The notes beneath the pieces are model-generated. The model was not told the origin of the DNA, made no database searches, and worked only from the letters and a program-made list of their open reading frames with translations. From Sphingobacterium bambusae (lineage in GTDB: Bacteria; Bacteroidota; Bacteroidia; Sphingobacteriales; Sphingobacteriaceae), in contig NZ_CP138332.1 of assembly GCF_033955345.1 (NCBI RefSeq), positions 3,348,001 to 3,412,000 of the forward strand: a DNA stretch of 64,000 bases, read 5' to 3'. Position 1 is the stretch's first letter. Every line of letters starts with the position of its first letter. Positions 28,536-36,535 of the stretch are shown piece after piece. Position numbers and translations under genes: made by a program.

Positions 28536-28569
28536 AGTGCCCCGCAGTCTTTGCGCGGGCACTTTTTTT
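28536..28569 (+). terminator. terminator of the RND efflux operon
   Basis: GTGCCC (28537-28542) pairs with GGGCAC (28557-28562); inner GC pairs carry a small bulge. Seven T residues follow. Confidence 0.85.
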
Positions 28570-28710
28570 ATCCCATCTTTAACCTCCTATACTATTCATG
28601 GGCTTTATGCCTACTGCTCCAGCAAGCCATTGATCAACAGGCTTAATAAGCGCTGCCGAGCTGCCGTTCTGCGCTTTTATCCAAGCCCAAACCCTTTACT
28701 GCAACCGACA

Positions 28711-28746
28711 TAAAAAGGGGCATGATCATCGATCAATGCCCCTTTC
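28711..28746 (-). terminator. terminator of the fimbrillin operon
   Basis: A 10-bp stem AAAGGGGCAT / ATGCCCCTTT (28714-28723 and 28736-28745), with a partly self-complementary inner GATC pair. On the minus strand the stem is followed by TTTTTA. The 320-bp gap between the efflux operon and the fimbrillin gene holds only this and the preceding terminator. Confidence 0.82.
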
Positions 28747-28820
28747 GTTGCGTCAATATATTATATTCAATTAGTGGGCGGCCGATTCTTCAAATGGCCT
28801 ATCTTATGTTTAAAGCGATG

Positions 28821-30461
28821 TTATGGACAAGGAATAACCTTGACCCCATAACCCCTACCGTGCATCACGGTGATGTTGATCACCGATTGGGTAATCACCA
28901 CCTTGTTCTGCCCCGTGGTATTCCAAGTGATCTTGTTGAATGTGGTACCGTCGGTAAACACGATCGGATACAATGCTCTATCGGTATTGTTTTTTCGTCC
29001 GAAAAGGGATACTTCACCTTTTGAACTGATGACCAGCTTCACCGATGGATAGTCTCGATTTCCAATGATGTTCCAGATCTGCGATGTATTTCCTTCACCC
29101 CACATGGCGCCATCGGCAAACCGAACGTTCCGTTTTGGAAGGTTTGCGGCCGTGGTGTATTCAAACTGAATCTCTTTGGTCGCTAGTTTCTGACCGTTGA
29201 TTTCCATGTTGAACGAGTTGTCCAATTCATAGATATCGAAGGTATAACCATAGTTTGCACCACTCGCATACAGCGTATTCGTTTTTATATCTCCATACTG
29301 GCTGCGCCACTCAAAGGTATCATCGCCAGTAGGCTCGGTGCATGGATTCTTTATTTGCAGCACGAGATCGTATTTTTGATAGGGAGCAATGGTGAAATCT
29401 TCCAAGATTAAATTATTGCGCACTGTCGATACTTGTTTTCCGTTGATCACCGCATTGATCAGTAAATTGCCTATAGACACGTCTACGGTGGTTATTTTCG
29501 GCGAAATCAATAACGTGGGACTAGCAGTTACGGTACGTAATCCACCACCTAGGTTTGGATAGTTTACTGCGACCGAGGTGGTATCTGTACTGTAGGTCAA
29601 TGCTCCATCACTGAGTTTTACCGTCCCATTTTTGCGAGGGGTAGCTGCTCTATTCCCTTGGCCGGTAAAGCGTACATTGGTTAGCGAAACGATTTCGCCA
29701 CGCGTATCATCGGTCAGGCGGGTGGTCATCGTAATTTGGCTAAACTGGTGCTTCAGGATTACGCCTAAGTAGTTGTCGCCGCTAGCCACCTTCAATGTCG
29801 TTCTAAAGTACATCAAGTCCTCACTGCTGGTTAAAGTCGCAGTGGATAGCTTTGAACCATTGGTTACCGCTGGTAGAGCCGCCGAACTGTTCACCGAATA
29901 GGCGATAAACGTATAAGTCGATCCCACTGTAAGGTTGGTGAATCCCGACGGACTTTTGCCAGCTTCGTAGTCCATCTGCGACACAAAATTGTCGTTTAGA
30001 TAGGCCATCACACGATATTTTACTCCGTTGCCTAAGGGCGTTCTAACGATAGCAGACTTGTTGCTGGCGGCGGCGGCTTTCAGACCTTTTACGGCAGTTC
30101 CGGCTGCTGGGGCAGGACTTACCGCGCGCGGCTTCAATGTCGCTACCAGTTGGAAATTGTTTTCTAACGTTATTATTTTAGTCTGCTCTTGTACAGCCTC
30201 TGTCGATGCGCTACTGTTGTAAGATGCCGTTTGTGCCTTAAATTCATTTGTTGTTCCGCTGGAAGTGCTACCTGCATCTTGTGAAAGGCCGGCACTCTCG
30301 GACTCCATCTCCGAACCCAAAAGCTCAACCGCAACGTTGGCGTCGGTGGATCCTTCAGAAACAATGTCTTTGCTACATGAACCAATGGCTAGCAGGGTAA
30401 GGAGCATCATGACGCCCCACAGTTGCTTTCCTCTTGTCATACTATTGAGATAATGTGTCAT
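28821..30461 (-). CDS. fimbrillin-family (Mfa/FimA-like) surface lipoprotein
   Basis: A 546-aa product with a lipoprotein signal (lipobox AIGSC near residue 29), then a Ser/Thr/Ala-rich linker and two beta-sandwich regions. The order VKYRVMAYLNDNFVSQMDYE, GSTYTFIAYSVNSS, and later VTASPTLLISPKITTVDVSI matches fimbrillin-like proteins of Bacteroidota, which export as lipoproteins and can polymerise or decorate the surface. No protease-processing arginine site is certain. It starts 6 bp after a small ORF on the same strand, which supports the first ATG (30461). Confidence 0.82.
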   Translation of the reverse strand: MTHYLNSMTRGKQLWGVMMLLTLLAIGSCSKDIVSEGSTDANVAVELLGSEMESESAGLSQDAGSTSSGTTNEFKAQTASYNSSASTEAVQEQTKIITLENNFQLVATLKPRAVSPAPAAGTAVKGLKAAAASNKSAIVRTPLGNGVKYRVMAYLNDNFVSQMDYEAGKSPSGFTNLTVGSTYTFIAYSVNSSAALPAVTNGSKLSTATLTSSEDLMYFRTTLKVASGDNYLGVILKHQFSQITMTTRLTDDTRGEIVSLTNVRFTGQGNRAATPRKNGTVKLSDGALTYSTDTTSVAVNYPNLGGGLRTVTASPTLLISPKITTVDVSIGNLLINAVINGKQVSTVRNNLILEDFTIAPYQKYDLVLQIKNPCTEPTGDDTFEWRSQYGDIKTNTLYASGANYGYTFDIYELDNSFNMEINGQKLATKEIQFEYTTAANLPKRNVRFADGAMWGEGNTSQIWNIIGNRDYPSVKLVISSKGEVSLFGRKNNTDRALYPIVFTDGTTFNKITWNTTGQNKVVITQSVINITVMHGRGYGVKVIPCP

Positions 30462-30467
30462 TGCTGT

Positions 30468-30632
30468 CTAAATATCGCCTAAGTCTATCGTTCTATATTC
30501 CGTTTCTTGTTCGTCCCATTCCTGCTCTACCACGCCATTCTTATTTCCGGGTAATACAGAGGATTTCACAATATCTTCCTCCATCTGAATAGCTACCACG
30601 TCGATCGTGGGTTTTTCGTACTTTAATTTCAT
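30468..30632 (-). CDS. 54-aa small protein upstream of fimbrillin
   Basis: An ATG at 30632 opens a 54-codon frame ending in TAG at 30468. The product begins MKLKYEKPTIDVVAIQMEED and continues with a short acidic tail containing EQEWDEQETEY. It has no signal peptide or membrane segment. Short proteins of this kind (MKxKYxKPTIxVVxIQMEE start, acidic Trp-Asp tail) are, as I recall, recurrent before fimbrillin genes in Sphingobacteriaceae; that recall needs checking. The 6-bp spacing to the fimbrillin ATG suggests coupled translation. Function unknown. Confidence 0.68.
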   Translation of the reverse strand: MKLKYEKPTIDVVAIQMEEDIVKSSVLPGNKNGVVEQEWDEQETEYRTIDLGDI

Positions 30633-31234
30633 CGCATTCTATTTGAGTTCAACATTACTATTTACTAGACCTATAAAGCGTTTTCACTATGCAGTACACA
30701 TGTGAGCATGCAGCAGATTAAACGAATTAGCTGTGCATGCACGGAAATGTATAGCTTCCCATTCACATTAAAAAAAAGTAAGCGATTTTGAGCAACCGTT
30801 ACATTTTGACCGTCGCAAATCTATCATAATTCAATAATAATAGATGGTGATTTGTGAGAATTAAAAAATATTGTAGCGATGTGTCTACAAGGCAGGTATT
30901 TATTCGGATGGTGAATTGCTGATGATCTGCAGTTGCTTAGGATAGGGTGTTGAGATCTGTTTTATACAGATGAGTAATTTGATTTTATATTGATTAGTAG
31001 TGTTTTGTGGCGATTTGTCTAGGTGTGGACGGTGGCAGCTTGATTCGTTTTGTGCCTTTTCGGCTGTCGGGGCAATAGTCGGATGTTTACCGAAAGGTTT
31101 AGTTTTCTACTTTTATTTTCGGGATAATTCGAAAATAAAGGAAGTTACACAAGTGCACAGTGAAATTTTCAGTGTAGAATAAAGCTTGTAAGGTAGGATT
31201 ATAGGCTTTAAAACACCTTCAAAAGCATGCTAGT
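30633..31234. other. gene-free upstream region of the fimbrillin operon
   Basis: About 600 bp of AT-rich sequence without a convincing gene. It holds TAGATTTG on the minus strand (30816-30823), an exact -7 match about 180 bp before the 54-aa ORF but without a matched -33. It also holds an imperfect hairpin at 30702-30742 (CATGCA and CAG pairing with TGCATG and CTG) in what would be the leader. Confidence 0.5.
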
Positions 31235-32287
31235 TCAATCGAGTTCATTGATGTTACGCACGGTTACCTGTGGCATGTCGCCCCAGATGTCCTGCATATA
31301 CTTTCGGTGGTTGGCTCCTGCAATGACAACTACTTTTTGATGTTTAAGTGCTCTTGCCTGATCGACTACATTTTCACACATCCCTTTGTTGCGCATCCAC
31401 CACCAATGGATTTGAGCCATCATTTCTTCTTTAGCAAAGCCCGTCAGCGTATACAGATCTGGGAAATAGAAATCTCCGGAAGCCAATATAGCGGATGCTT
31501 CATCGGTATTCAGCCATGCGGTAAGATTCGTAGCGTTCTTCTCCTGCTGTGCATATTGACCAAAGCCTGCATCTCTTCTTTGCAGGATGTCTTTTAGAGC
31601 AGCGGCGTAAGCGGCTGTACTGTCTTTCTTGTAGTGTTCAAACTTTTTATAAAAAGCCAAGGCTGCTGCCGACCAGTTCAGGTCGTAGTCTTGGCAGTCC
31701 ATAGGGAGTAGCGCTGTTATATGCAGTTCTTGCATCATAGGAAAGGCTATCAGGTCATATTCGGAGGTCTTCAATCTTTTCATGCTACGCCCGCTAACGT
31801 CAAGCTCAGGGCTTAGCAGCTGTTTCACGTAAGCAGCTAATGCGGCATCGGGTGCTTTTTCGAGCTGGGTGTAAACTTGCCAATATTGATAATGCGCATT
31901 GGAGACATCTTGGTTTAGGTAGTAAGCGTGCGCAAGATCGGTTCTTGAGCGATAATCGTTTGGGTTTGATTCGACGATCTTTTTCAAACGATCGATTGTT
32001 TGTGGCAGTTGGTCTTCGTTGATGTTTCTGTTTTGGCGAAGGTTCTCTAGCCGTTTTCGATTATCCGCTTTGCACCAATAGTCCATATTGTTTTGTTCGT
32101 CCTCCTTACTTAGAAATTCACCGAAAAAGGCGGTAGGCGCAAATTTGCGAATTTTACCGTATATCGAGGAAACATCTTGCGCTGGAGCGTTACCATAATT
32201 GTGTGAAACACCAATGAGTAGGATATCAACCTGTTGCGCGGAGGCCTGCAGGCAAAGAAAAAGGAGAAAGAAGAAGAGATGTTTCAT
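31235..32287 (-). CDS. exported DUF5694-like protein
   Basis: A 350-aa product with a signal peptide (cleavage after ASAQ). The motifs LLIGVSHNYG near the mature N-terminus, AFFGEF and VVVIAGANHRKYMQDI near the C-terminus place conserved His, Glu and His residues as in the TraB/ChaN/erythromycin-esterase-like group, and the overall pattern fits DUF5694. A helical region of about residues 95-165 (DYRSRTDLAHAYYLNQDVSN) looks like a TPR pair inserted in the fold. Enzymatic activity is not established for the family. Monocistronic. Confidence 0.72.
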   Translation of the reverse strand: MKHLFFFLLFLCLQASAQQVDILLIGVSHNYGNAPAQDVSSIYGKIRKFAPTAFFGEFLSKEDEQNNMDYWCKADNRKRLENLRQNRNINEDQLPQTIDRLKKIVESNPNDYRSRTDLAHAYYLNQDVSNAHYQYWQVYTQLEKAPDAALAAYVKQLLSPELDVSGRSMKRLKTSEYDLIAFPMMQELHITALLPMDCQDYDLNWSAAALAFYKKFEHYKKDSTAAYAAALKDILQRRDAGFGQYAQQEKNATNLTAWLNTDEASAILASGDFYFPDLYTLTGFAKEEMMAQIHWWWMRNKGMCENVVDQARALKHQKVVVIAGANHRKYMQDIWGDMPQVTVRNINELD

Positions 32288-32453
32288 GATGGTAGTTCGT
32301 TAAATGGGGGCTGAATTATTAAAACAGGCTCCTACTTAAAGATACAAACAATTCGCGTTAGCGAAATGGTTTTTTGTAGAATCTTTACGGTATAAAAGAT
32401 GTTCTACTTTAAATAGATCTCTCCAAAATAAGTTAGCCGTTCTTTATATTTTG

Positions 32454-32485
32454 TTGTAAATAGTCTTTGAAATATAATATTTTTG
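32454..32485 (+). promoter_or_regulatory. promoter of the 215-aa lipoprotein gene
   Basis: TTG (32454-32456), a 21-bp spacer and TATTTTTG (32478-32485) match the Bacteroidota promoter. The ATG at 32504 lies 18 nt further on, which excludes the upstream TTG start at 32483 that overlaps the -7 element. Confidence 0.6.
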
Positions 32486-32503
32486 CTGCTCAAAAAACTT
32501 CTT

Positions 32504-33151
32504 ATGTTCTATCGATTAACCTGTCGTTTACACTTTGTTGCACTGCTTGTCGCTTTTATGGTTAGTGTCGTTTCCTGTAAAAAGGATGATGGCAGTATCG
32601 CAACGTCCAGCGGGCTGAACAGGCTTTCGGTAGAGATCGACGGCCAGCGCTACGAACCCAAGCGTAGCGTTATCGGCACGTTAAATGACGGGCCGATAGT
32701 GCATCAAGGTGTGAAATTTACGACGGTAGACAATTTCTTGCGCGTAAAAGAGCGTGAATTTGTGAAAAGCAATGTGTATCATATTACAAGTAGTGCTGTC
32801 TTGAATACACCAACCGTGTCTATGTTGACCTTTGGGCTGCACAATGTTGTTGAACCTGGACAGCAAGATAAGATGCAACCTGTTGTGGAAGGTACGTATG
32901 CGGTTCGGGGAGATGACAGACCAGGTATCGTTGCATATTGTACTTACAAAGTCCCCGGAAATTGGGATTTTCCCTACACCGCAAAGGCTGGTTCTGGCAC
33001 ATTAACCCTTACCCGTTTTACCGATGAAGTGATCAGTGGGAAGATGGAGGTTGTTGTTGAGCTTGGTGAAGGTGCTTCCTACGAGAGCAAGAAAATAGTG
33101 CTGCACTTTGACTATACCATGAATACCATTAACAACAAGGTGTTTCACTGA
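32504..33151 (+). CDS. lipoprotein of unknown function
   Basis: A 215-aa product from ATG 32504. The lipobox VVSC is followed by KKDDGS, the short charged spacer usual for surface lipoproteins of this phylum. The mature part is beta-rich (LNRLSVEIDGQRYEPKRSVI, GTLTLTRFTDEVISGKMEVV) and resembles small Bacteroidota lipoproteins with an immunoglobulin- or lipocalin-like fold, but no family is certain. It converges on the AraC gene. Confidence 0.75.
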   Translation: MFYRLTCRLHFVALLVAFMVSVVSCKKDDGSIATSSGLNRLSVEIDGQRYEPKRSVIGTLNDGPIVHQGVKFTTVDNFLRVKEREFVKSNVYHITSSAVLNTPTVSMLTFGLHNVVEPGQQDKMQPVVEGTYAVRGDDRPGIVAYCTYKVPGNWDFPYTAKAGSGTLTLTRFTDEVISGKMEVVVELGEGASYESKKIVLHFDYTMNTINNKVFH

Positions 33152-33185
33152 TAGACGGTTTATCGCGGTAAGCGATCTTGGGGAG

Positions 33186-34100
33186 TTAATGGAATAGGGC
33201 TTTGAATTCCGATGGCGTTTGGTTCGTTTTTCTTTTGAACAGCTTGCTGAACGACTGTGGGTGTTCGAAGCCCAGCTGAAAAGCGATTTCACTGACGGAA
33301 AGATTTGTTGTGATCAGTTGCTCTTTGGCATATTCGATCAACCGGTGTTGGATGTGTTGCTGTGTATTCTGTTGGGTATGCATGCGCAAGATGCTTCCTA
33401 GGTAGTTAGGGGAAATATGGAGCGCTGCGGCGAGTGTCGCAACGCTTGGCACACCTTGTTGCAATGCTTTCCCGCTATCGAAATACTGGGAAAGGACTGC
33501 TTCAAATTGATCCAGCAACTGCACATTAGTTTTTCTGCGCGTCATAAATTGACGTTCATAGAAGCGTTCTGCATAGATCAGCAGCATCTCCAGCTGTGCA
33601 ACGATCAGTTCTTGGCTAAACTTATCCATATTCGATTGGTACTCTTTTTCGATATTCCGGAGGATGTCCACGATCACCTGTTCCTCTTTGTCTGAGAGAA
33701 ACAAGGCTTCATTGGCGGCATACTGAAAAAACTCGTATTGCTTGATTTTCTTTGCTAAGGCTGTGCGGTATAAGAAGTCGGGATGGATAAGCAAGAGCCA
33801 TCCTGAGGGTTCGACCTGCGCCTCTGGGTTCATTTCTATACGGAGGAATTGCAGGGGCGACACAAAGGTGAGCACCCCCGAGTCAAAATCGTACTCCTGT
33901 TGTCCGTAGTTAAATTTAGCGTTGACATTCCGCTTTAAACCTATCGAGTAGAAGTGCTGTATCCACTGCAGCTCCTTGTCGTTCACCGGATAATGCACCT
34001 TGCTATAGTCGATCAAACTGATCAAGGGATGCTCGGCCTTTGGCAGCTGGCAAAAGTCGTGAAAGGCGGCGATAGAATGAAAGCGAAATGTCTTGTCCAT
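33186..34100 (-). CDS. AraC family transcriptional regulator
   Basis: A 304-aa protein. The C-terminal AraC double helix-turn-helix (about residues 205-304) is complete: AAALHISPNYLGSILRMHT, then VSEIAFQLGFEHPQSFSKLF and a closing NQTPSEFKALFH. The N-terminal 180 residues form a cupin-like effector region of unknown ligand. It starts 23 bp downstream of an SDR gene on the same strand, so it may be co-transcribed with and regulate that gene. Confidence 0.93.
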   Translation of the reverse strand: MDKTFRFHSIAAFHDFCQLPKAEHPLISLIDYSKVHYPVNDKELQWIQHFYSIGLKRNVNAKFNYGQQEYDFDSGVLTFVSPLQFLRIEMNPEAQVEPSGWLLLIHPDFLYRTALAKKIKQYEFFQYAANEALFLSDKEEQVIVDILRNIEKEYQSNMDKFSQELIVAQLEMLLIYAERFYERQFMTRRKTNVQLLDQFEAVLSQYFDSGKALQQGVPSVATLAAALHISPNYLGSILRMHTQQNTQQHIQHRLIEYAKEQLITTNLSVSEIAFQLGFEHPQSFSKLFKRKTNQTPSEFKALFH

Positions 34101-34123
34101 GCTACGAATGTACAGAATCGTTT

Positions 34124-34867
34124 TTAAAATGATTTTTGTGCTGTGGGACGTACCACAATTTCATTGACATCCACATCGGCAGGTTGCGCAATAGCGAAGG
34201 CGACCGCCTTGGCGATGGCTAAGCCCGGAATAACATCTTTTCTGAACATATTGATGGCCATTTTCTTCAAGTCAGGATCAGAAATGCTCTCTGCCAGTTC
34301 CGACTCGGTGGCTCCGGGGGCAACTAGGGTCACGCGGATATTGCTACTTACCTCTTGGCGCAGCCCATCAGAAATGGCGCGCACCGCAAATTTGGTTGCG
34401 CTGTATACCGTTGAGCTAGGACCTACCCAACGGTCGCCCACCGAGGTGATGTTCACAAATTGTCCGCTATCTTTCGCTTCAAACAGGGGAAGTGCTGCGG
34501 CAATGCCATGCAATACGCCTTTGATGTTGACATCGATCATGCGGTGCCATTCTTCCACTTTGTAACTGTTGATCATCGATAGCGGCATCAGTCCTGCATT
34601 GTTGATAAATACATCCAACGTGCCAAACTGCGATTTTGCCCAAGCGGCAAACGATGCAACATCGCTAGGCTGTGTAACATCAAGCGATCTGTAGATGGCC
34701 TCACCACCGTTTGCTTGGATGGCTGCGCTGATCGTTGCTAAATTGTCTACCCGCCGAGCACCCAGTACTACTTTGGCGCCCAACGATGCCAAGTGCCGTG
34801 CGATGGCTTCGCCGATGCCGCTGCTTGCGCCCGTAATGGCGATAACTTTTCCTTGTACATTTTCCAT
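34124..34867 (-). CDS. short-chain dehydrogenase/reductase (classical SDR)
   Basis: A 247-aa NAD(P)-dependent oxidoreductase. Visible motifs are the cofactor site TGASSGIG (residues 11-18), an Arg pair GARR favouring NADPH, NNAG, ITS with the catalytic Ser, and YSATK with catalytic Tyr and Lys. Overall it resembles YdfG-like SDRs acting on small hydroxy or keto compounds; the exact substrate is unknown. It precedes the AraC gene by 23 bp. Confidence 0.93.
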   Translation of the reverse strand: MENVQGKVIAITGASSGIGEAIARHLASLGAKVVLGARRVDNLATISAAIQANGGEAIYRSLDVTQPSDVASFAAWAKSQFGTLDVFINNAGLMPLSMINSYKVEEWHRMIDVNIKGVLHGIAAALPLFEAKDSGQFVNITSVGDRWVGPSSTVYSATKFAVRAISDGLRQEVSSNIRVTLVAPGATESELAESISDPDLKKMAINMFRKDVIPGLAIAKAVAFAIAQPADVDVNEIVVRPTAQKSF

Positions 34868-35101
34868 TGTTCTTATTTTTTGTGATTAATGATATATACA
34901 AAGGTGAGCAGACGAGCCGTTACGGACGTAGCCCAATCCGCTAAGCTTGTGTTCAAATCGTGGGCGGTAATAGAAACTGTCAGAGCTGATCTTATACCTT
35001 GACCCGTTGACCTAAAACCTTGGGTTTTTAGACGAGATTTTGTCGAACCGAAAAAGAATGAAAAAAATCTTGTCGCATAGATATAAATAGCCGTAAATGT
35101 G

Positions 35102-35109
35102 TATTTTTG
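35102..35109 (+). promoter_or_regulatory. -7 element upstream of the three-lipoprotein cassette
   Basis: TATTTTTG matches TAnnTTTG and lies 17 nt before ATG 35127. It overlaps the frame between the alternative ATG at 35097 and the chosen start, which argues against the earlier ATG. No matched -33 TTG is seen. Confidence 0.45.
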
Positions 35110-35126
35110 ACGTAATTATTAACGCA

Positions 35127-36434
35127 ATGAAAAAATTATTGAATGTTTTAACGGGAGTGATCCTTTTAATCGCTGCTTGTGGAAAAAATGATCCTGCACC
35201 TCCTGAGCCCGAAGCTCCACCCGCAATGTTTTCTGATAAGATTGAGCTCAAGCAACCCAAGATAGAGGGGGATGCTGTCAAATTATCTTGGTCGATACTA
35301 GACAACTCCAATTTCTATAGTTATATCATTTTGCGTAAAGACACACCTGACGGATTGCTCGCCACAGTGGGAGAAATGGTGATGGACAGCAGGACAACAA
35401 CTATATTGGATGAACAAGTGCCCTATAGTCCTGAGGTTGTTTACCAAATCGTAGGGCAAGTGCGCAATGGAGCACCGATTTACAGCAATACTGTAAGCCA
35501 TAAGACTGCAGGTGTCAATTTGCTCAATATCAGCCCTTACGACGTAATTTACAATGGCACACAACAATTGCTTTACTTTTTTGAGCAGAATGGGCGTATC
35601 AGTATGTATGACCTGAAGACAGAAAAGATCATCAAACAAATTGAAACGAAGGCAACTACCGGTTATGCCGATATGGAATCTTTCAACGGAAAGACTGAAC
35701 TTTATGTGCCACGCAACGATGGTTGGATTTTCGTATATGATGCGCTGACGCTGGAGAAAATTACACAGATCACCGTGGGAACGGAGTCTACGAGCGTAGT
35801 ATCTCAAAACAATATACTTTATGTTTCGACGTCTTCTTCGAGTTGGCCGAGAGGTCCACTGAAAGTTTACCGGCGGGCCGATCGTGCATTGATAACGGAA
35901 ACTGGCGACTACGAGCGTACCCGATTGAGGAAGGTTCCAGGAAGCAATACGAGGTTGGTCGAGGTGACTATGTTTATAGGCCCTACCAATCAGTATTTTT
36001 ATGAATTCACCAAAGAGGGGTCTGCTATTCAATTGTTTACGGATCGATACCATGGCGACTATCCGCTGGATGCATCTATTTTTGCCTTCTTTCCTAATGG
36101 GTCAAAATACATTACTGCCAGTCAGGGTGCCATATACAATATTAATCTTACCTATGATAAGAGTCTACCTCGCGGAAATTTGGAATACAGTGATTTTTGT
36201 TTCGATGATGCAGGCCAATCGATCTACGCTGCCACTACAGGAAAGAGTATCGAAGTATATTCTACGAGTGAGTATAGCCACCTCAAGAGCATCCGTACCA
36301 AGGCTTATCCTTATAAGATCTTCAAGACTCCGCAGGGAATTTTGAGTGTGAGCACAATGATCAAACATAGTGGGCAATTTTCGAGTTATTATCCAACGCA
36401 CAATAAAGTCTTAATTGAGAAACTAAACCCATAA
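35127..36434 (+). CDS. surface lipoprotein with Fn3-like and beta-propeller regions
   Basis: About 435 aa from ATG 35127 (lipobox LIAAC, followed by a Pro/Glu spacer). Residues about 35-120 look like a fibronectin-III-type domain (VKLSWSILDNSNFYSYIILR). The remainder has repeated blades of the YncE/Lvp type, each pairing LYVPRNDGWIFVYDALTLEK-like strands, and probably forms a beta-propeller. First gene of a three-gene lipoprotein cassette with the same orientation. No enzyme motif is visible. Confidence 0.8.
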   Translation: MKKLLNVLTGVILLIAACGKNDPAPPEPEAPPAMFSDKIELKQPKIEGDAVKLSWSILDNSNFYSYIILRKDTPDGLLATVGEMVMDSRTTTILDEQVPYSPEVVYQIVGQVRNGAPIYSNTVSHKTAGVNLLNISPYDVIYNGTQQLLYFFEQNGRISMYDLKTEKIIKQIETKATTGYADMESFNGKTELYVPRNDGWIFVYDALTLEKITQITVGTESTSVVSQNNILYVSTSSSSWPRGPLKVYRRADRALITETGDYERTRLRKVPGSNTRLVEVTMFIGPTNQYFYEFTKEGSAIQLFTDRYHGDYPLDASIFAFFPNGSKYITASQGAIYNINLTYDKSLPRGNLEYSDFCFDDAGQSIYAATTGKSIEVYSTSEYSHLKSIRTKAYPYKIFKTPQGILSVSTMIKHSGQFSSYYPTHNKVLIEKLNP

Positions 36435-36535
36435 CGTCGTTTTTGCTGGTAGAAATGCTTGTTAGTGGCAATCCCCTATGGCATTTTGCATTCAGGAAAA
36501 CGAACGCATAACGATGATTATTAATCAAAAAGTAA

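Noticed and set aside
31000..31182. 60-aa ORF in the gap between the fimbrillin and DUF5694 genes
   Set aside because: No promoter, no family resemblance, and cysteine/tryptophan-rich composition typical of a random frame.
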